From Rhodobiaceae bacterium (GTDB taxonomy: Bacteria > Pseudomonadota > Alphaproteobacteria > Parvibaculales > Parvibaculaceae), in NCBI GenBank assembly GCA_002746275.1, contig NVWR01000006.1, positions 171,289 to 177,763 of the forward strand: DNA of 6,475 nucleotides, in the 5' to 3' direction. The notes under the pieces are model-generated. The model ran no database searches. It worked only from the letters and a program-made list of their open reading frames with translations, and was not told the origin of the DNA. Position 1 is the first letter of the stretch. Every line of letters starts with the position of its first letter. Position numbers and translations under genes: made by a program. Of the stretch, positions 5,320-6,475 are shown piece after piece.

Positions 5320-6411
5320 ATGAAACCGCTCTACCGAAACCTTGTTGTTGCCACCCTTCTTCTGGTCGTTGCGGTCAGTTTCATATTGGTCCGTTTCTAT
5401 GCAGCGGCGGGTCAGTTCACAACACTGACAGCCGTGATGCAGGTCTCGGCGGATTGTCGTGCACTTCCCTCCGTGCCGGGTCCGGAAGATATTGTGATCG
5501 ACCATGAGCGCGGCATTGCTTTTGTCGCGGCGGTCGACCGGAGAGCCATTCGTGCCGGTGCCTCAGAGGTTCGCGGTGGTATCTACGCGATTGATCTTCA
5601 AGGCGACCCCGCTGGTTGGGTGTTGCGACCGGTGACGGCCCATGTTCCTGCCGAGTTTCAGCCCCATGGGCTTGGTCTGCATATCAGTGCCTCTGGGGAA
5701 CGTACCTTGAGTGTGGTCAATCATGCCGGTGGTGTCGACAAGGTCGAACTGTTCAACGTGGACCAGGATGGTGTGCTTTCTCACCGTGCCAGTGTTCAAG
5801 ACCCGCTCTTTGTGAACCTGAATGATGTTCAGCCTGTTGGGCCGACCCGGTTTTATGCGACCAACGATCATGGGACGGCTTCTTCTTTCTGGGGATCGGT
5901 GCACGACCTTTTCGGGTTGGCGCGTGCAAACCTTGTCTACTTTGATGGCACGAGTGTTCGTGTTGTGGCCGATGGATTGCGGTATGCGAACGGCGTGAAT
6001 GTGAGCCTTGATGGGGGCCAGGTCTATGTTGCGGAAACAGGGGACATGGTGCTGCGCATTCTTAGTCGCGACATTGCCTCGGGTGATCTCACGCCGCTTG
6101 ACTACATTGCGTTGGGGACCGGCGTTGACAATATTGATGTGGCCCCAGATGGCATGCTGTTGATTGGCGCGCACCCTAAGCTTCTGGATTTTGTTGCCCA
6201 TGCCGGCGACGCCGCCGAACTGTCACCCAGCCAGGTTGTGCGACTTGTTCCGCGTGAAGGCGGCGGCGGTGTCGGCGACACCGTATATCTCAACCTTGGC
6301 GAGGAATTGTCTGGTTCGAGTGTTGCTGCATCCTATGGCGACAAGATGCTTATCGCGGGTGTCTTTGAACCCAAAATCCTCGTCTGCACGATGCCGCCTT
6401 TGCCGAGCTGA
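5320..6411 (+). CDS. Paraoxonase/arylesterase-family lactonase, membrane-anchored
   Basis: This 363-aa six-bladed beta-propeller is of the serum paraoxonase (PON) family, calcium-dependent enzymes whose native activity is lactone hydrolysis; bacterial members are reported to hydrolyse N-acyl homoserine lactones. The residues matching human PON1 are in place: calcium ligands E56-D57 (PGPEDIVID), N168 (NLNDVQPVG), N224 (YANGVNVS) and D270-N271 (GVDNIDVAP). The histidine dyad is H116 (QPHGLGL) and H135 (VVNHAGG), and H285 lies in IGAHP. FYATNDH (178-184) is a family hallmark. C46 and C356 correspond to the PON1 C42-C353 disulfide, implying an oxidising location. Residues 7-29 form one hydrophobic segment after a Lys/Arg N-terminus: an uncleaved anchor or signal peptide that would place the propeller in the periplasm. 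The start is the ATG at 5320 preceded by GGGGA at 5310-5314. An alternative label is SMP-30/gluconolactonase-like, but the residue pattern favours PON. Confidence 0.9.
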   Translation: MKPLYRNLVVATLLLVVAVSFILVRFYAAAGQFTTLTAVMQVSADCRALPSVPGPEDIVIDHERGIAFVAAVDRRAIRAGASEVRGGIYAIDLQGDPAGWVLRPVTAHVPAEFQPHGLGLHISASGERTLSVVNHAGGVDKVELFNVDQDGVLSHRASVQDPLFVNLNDVQPVGPTRFYATNDHGTASSFWGSVHDLFGLARANLVYFDGTSVRVVADGLRYANGVNVSLDGGQVYVAETGDMVLRILSRDIASGDLTPLDYIALGTGVDNIDVAPDGMLLIGAHPKLLDFVAHAGDAAELSPSQVVRLVPREGGGGVGDTVYLNLGEELSGSSVAASYGDKMLIAGVFEPKILVCTMPPLPS

Positions 6412-6412
6412 A

Positions 6413-6475
6413 CTAGCGCTCGGTTAGCTTGAACTCGATCCGGCGGTTGCGGCGATTGGCAGCCTCGCTGGTGCC
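6413..6475 (-). CDS. OmpA-family protein, C-terminal end only
   Basis: On the minus strand the last 20 codons read GTSEAANRRNRRIEFKLTER and end at TAG (complement of 6413-6415). The pattern AANRRNRRIEF is the characteristic end of OmpA/MotB-type peptidoglycan-binding domains, in which the arginine in NRR.. contacts diaminopimelate. The rest of the gene lies right of the window, so total length, signal peptide and domain order are unknown. It converges tail-to-tail with the lactonase gene with a single base between stop codons. Confidence 0.85.
   Translation of the reverse strand, partial: GTSEAANRRNRRIEFKLTER

Noticed and set aside
5563..6201. Minus-strand ORF (212 aa) opposite the lactonase gene.
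   Set aside because: It is a shadow of the paraoxonase frame, which carries all family residues; the antisense reading has no recognisable motif.

Overview
The window looks like chromosomal DNA of a dimorphic or CtrA-using alphaproteobacterium. The closest fit by gene content is the Caulobacterales / Hyphomonadaceae / Maricaulaceae group, with GC in the mid-50s by eye. Support comes from an RcdA (regulator of CtrA degradation) homologue, a DUF1192 protein, a cysteine-free L31 of the alphaproteobacterial type, and a perfect CtrA box (TTAA-N7-TTAAC). No mobile element, CRISPR array, tRNA or rRNA was seen.

Left part (1-1696): an unrecognised gene entering from the left edge (+) converges with a PIG3-type NAD(P)H-quinone oxidoreductase gene (-). 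A 126-bp divergent promoter region separates the oxidoreductase from the next gene.

Middle part (1697-3393): a 66-aa DUF1192 coiled-coil protein (+) is followed by a 416-bp intergenic region. That region holds, in order, a small inverted repeat, the CtrA box (2000-2015), and three consecutive stem-loops ending in a textbook Rho-independent terminator (2043-2134). It ends with two TGGCAC elements resembling sigma-54 -24 boxes ahead of rcdA. The three stem-loops read best as an undescribed small RNA of about 90-100 nt with CU-rich, anti-Shine-Dalgarno-like unpaired segments, possibly transcribed from a CtrA-controlled promoter. rcdA (+) and rpmE (-) converge on one shared bidirectional terminator. 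rpmE has a near-consensus housekeeping promoter (TTGCAA-N17-TATACA).

Right part (3394-6475): a complete MsbA/LmrA-type half-size ABC exporter (+) is followed 45 bp later by a paraoxonase/arylesterase-family lactonase (+) with an N-terminal membrane anchor. Calcium and catalytic residues and the family's disulfide cysteines are all recognisable. One base after its stop, the C-terminus of an OmpA-family gene (-) enters from the right edge.

The most interesting combination is regulatory. RcdA is an adaptor promoting ClpXP degradation of CtrA in Caulobacter, and here a CtrA box and a candidate sRNA sit directly upstream of it. This suggests a feedback arrangement in which CtrA drives an sRNA, its own degradation factor, or both. 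That is inference from sequence and has not been tested.
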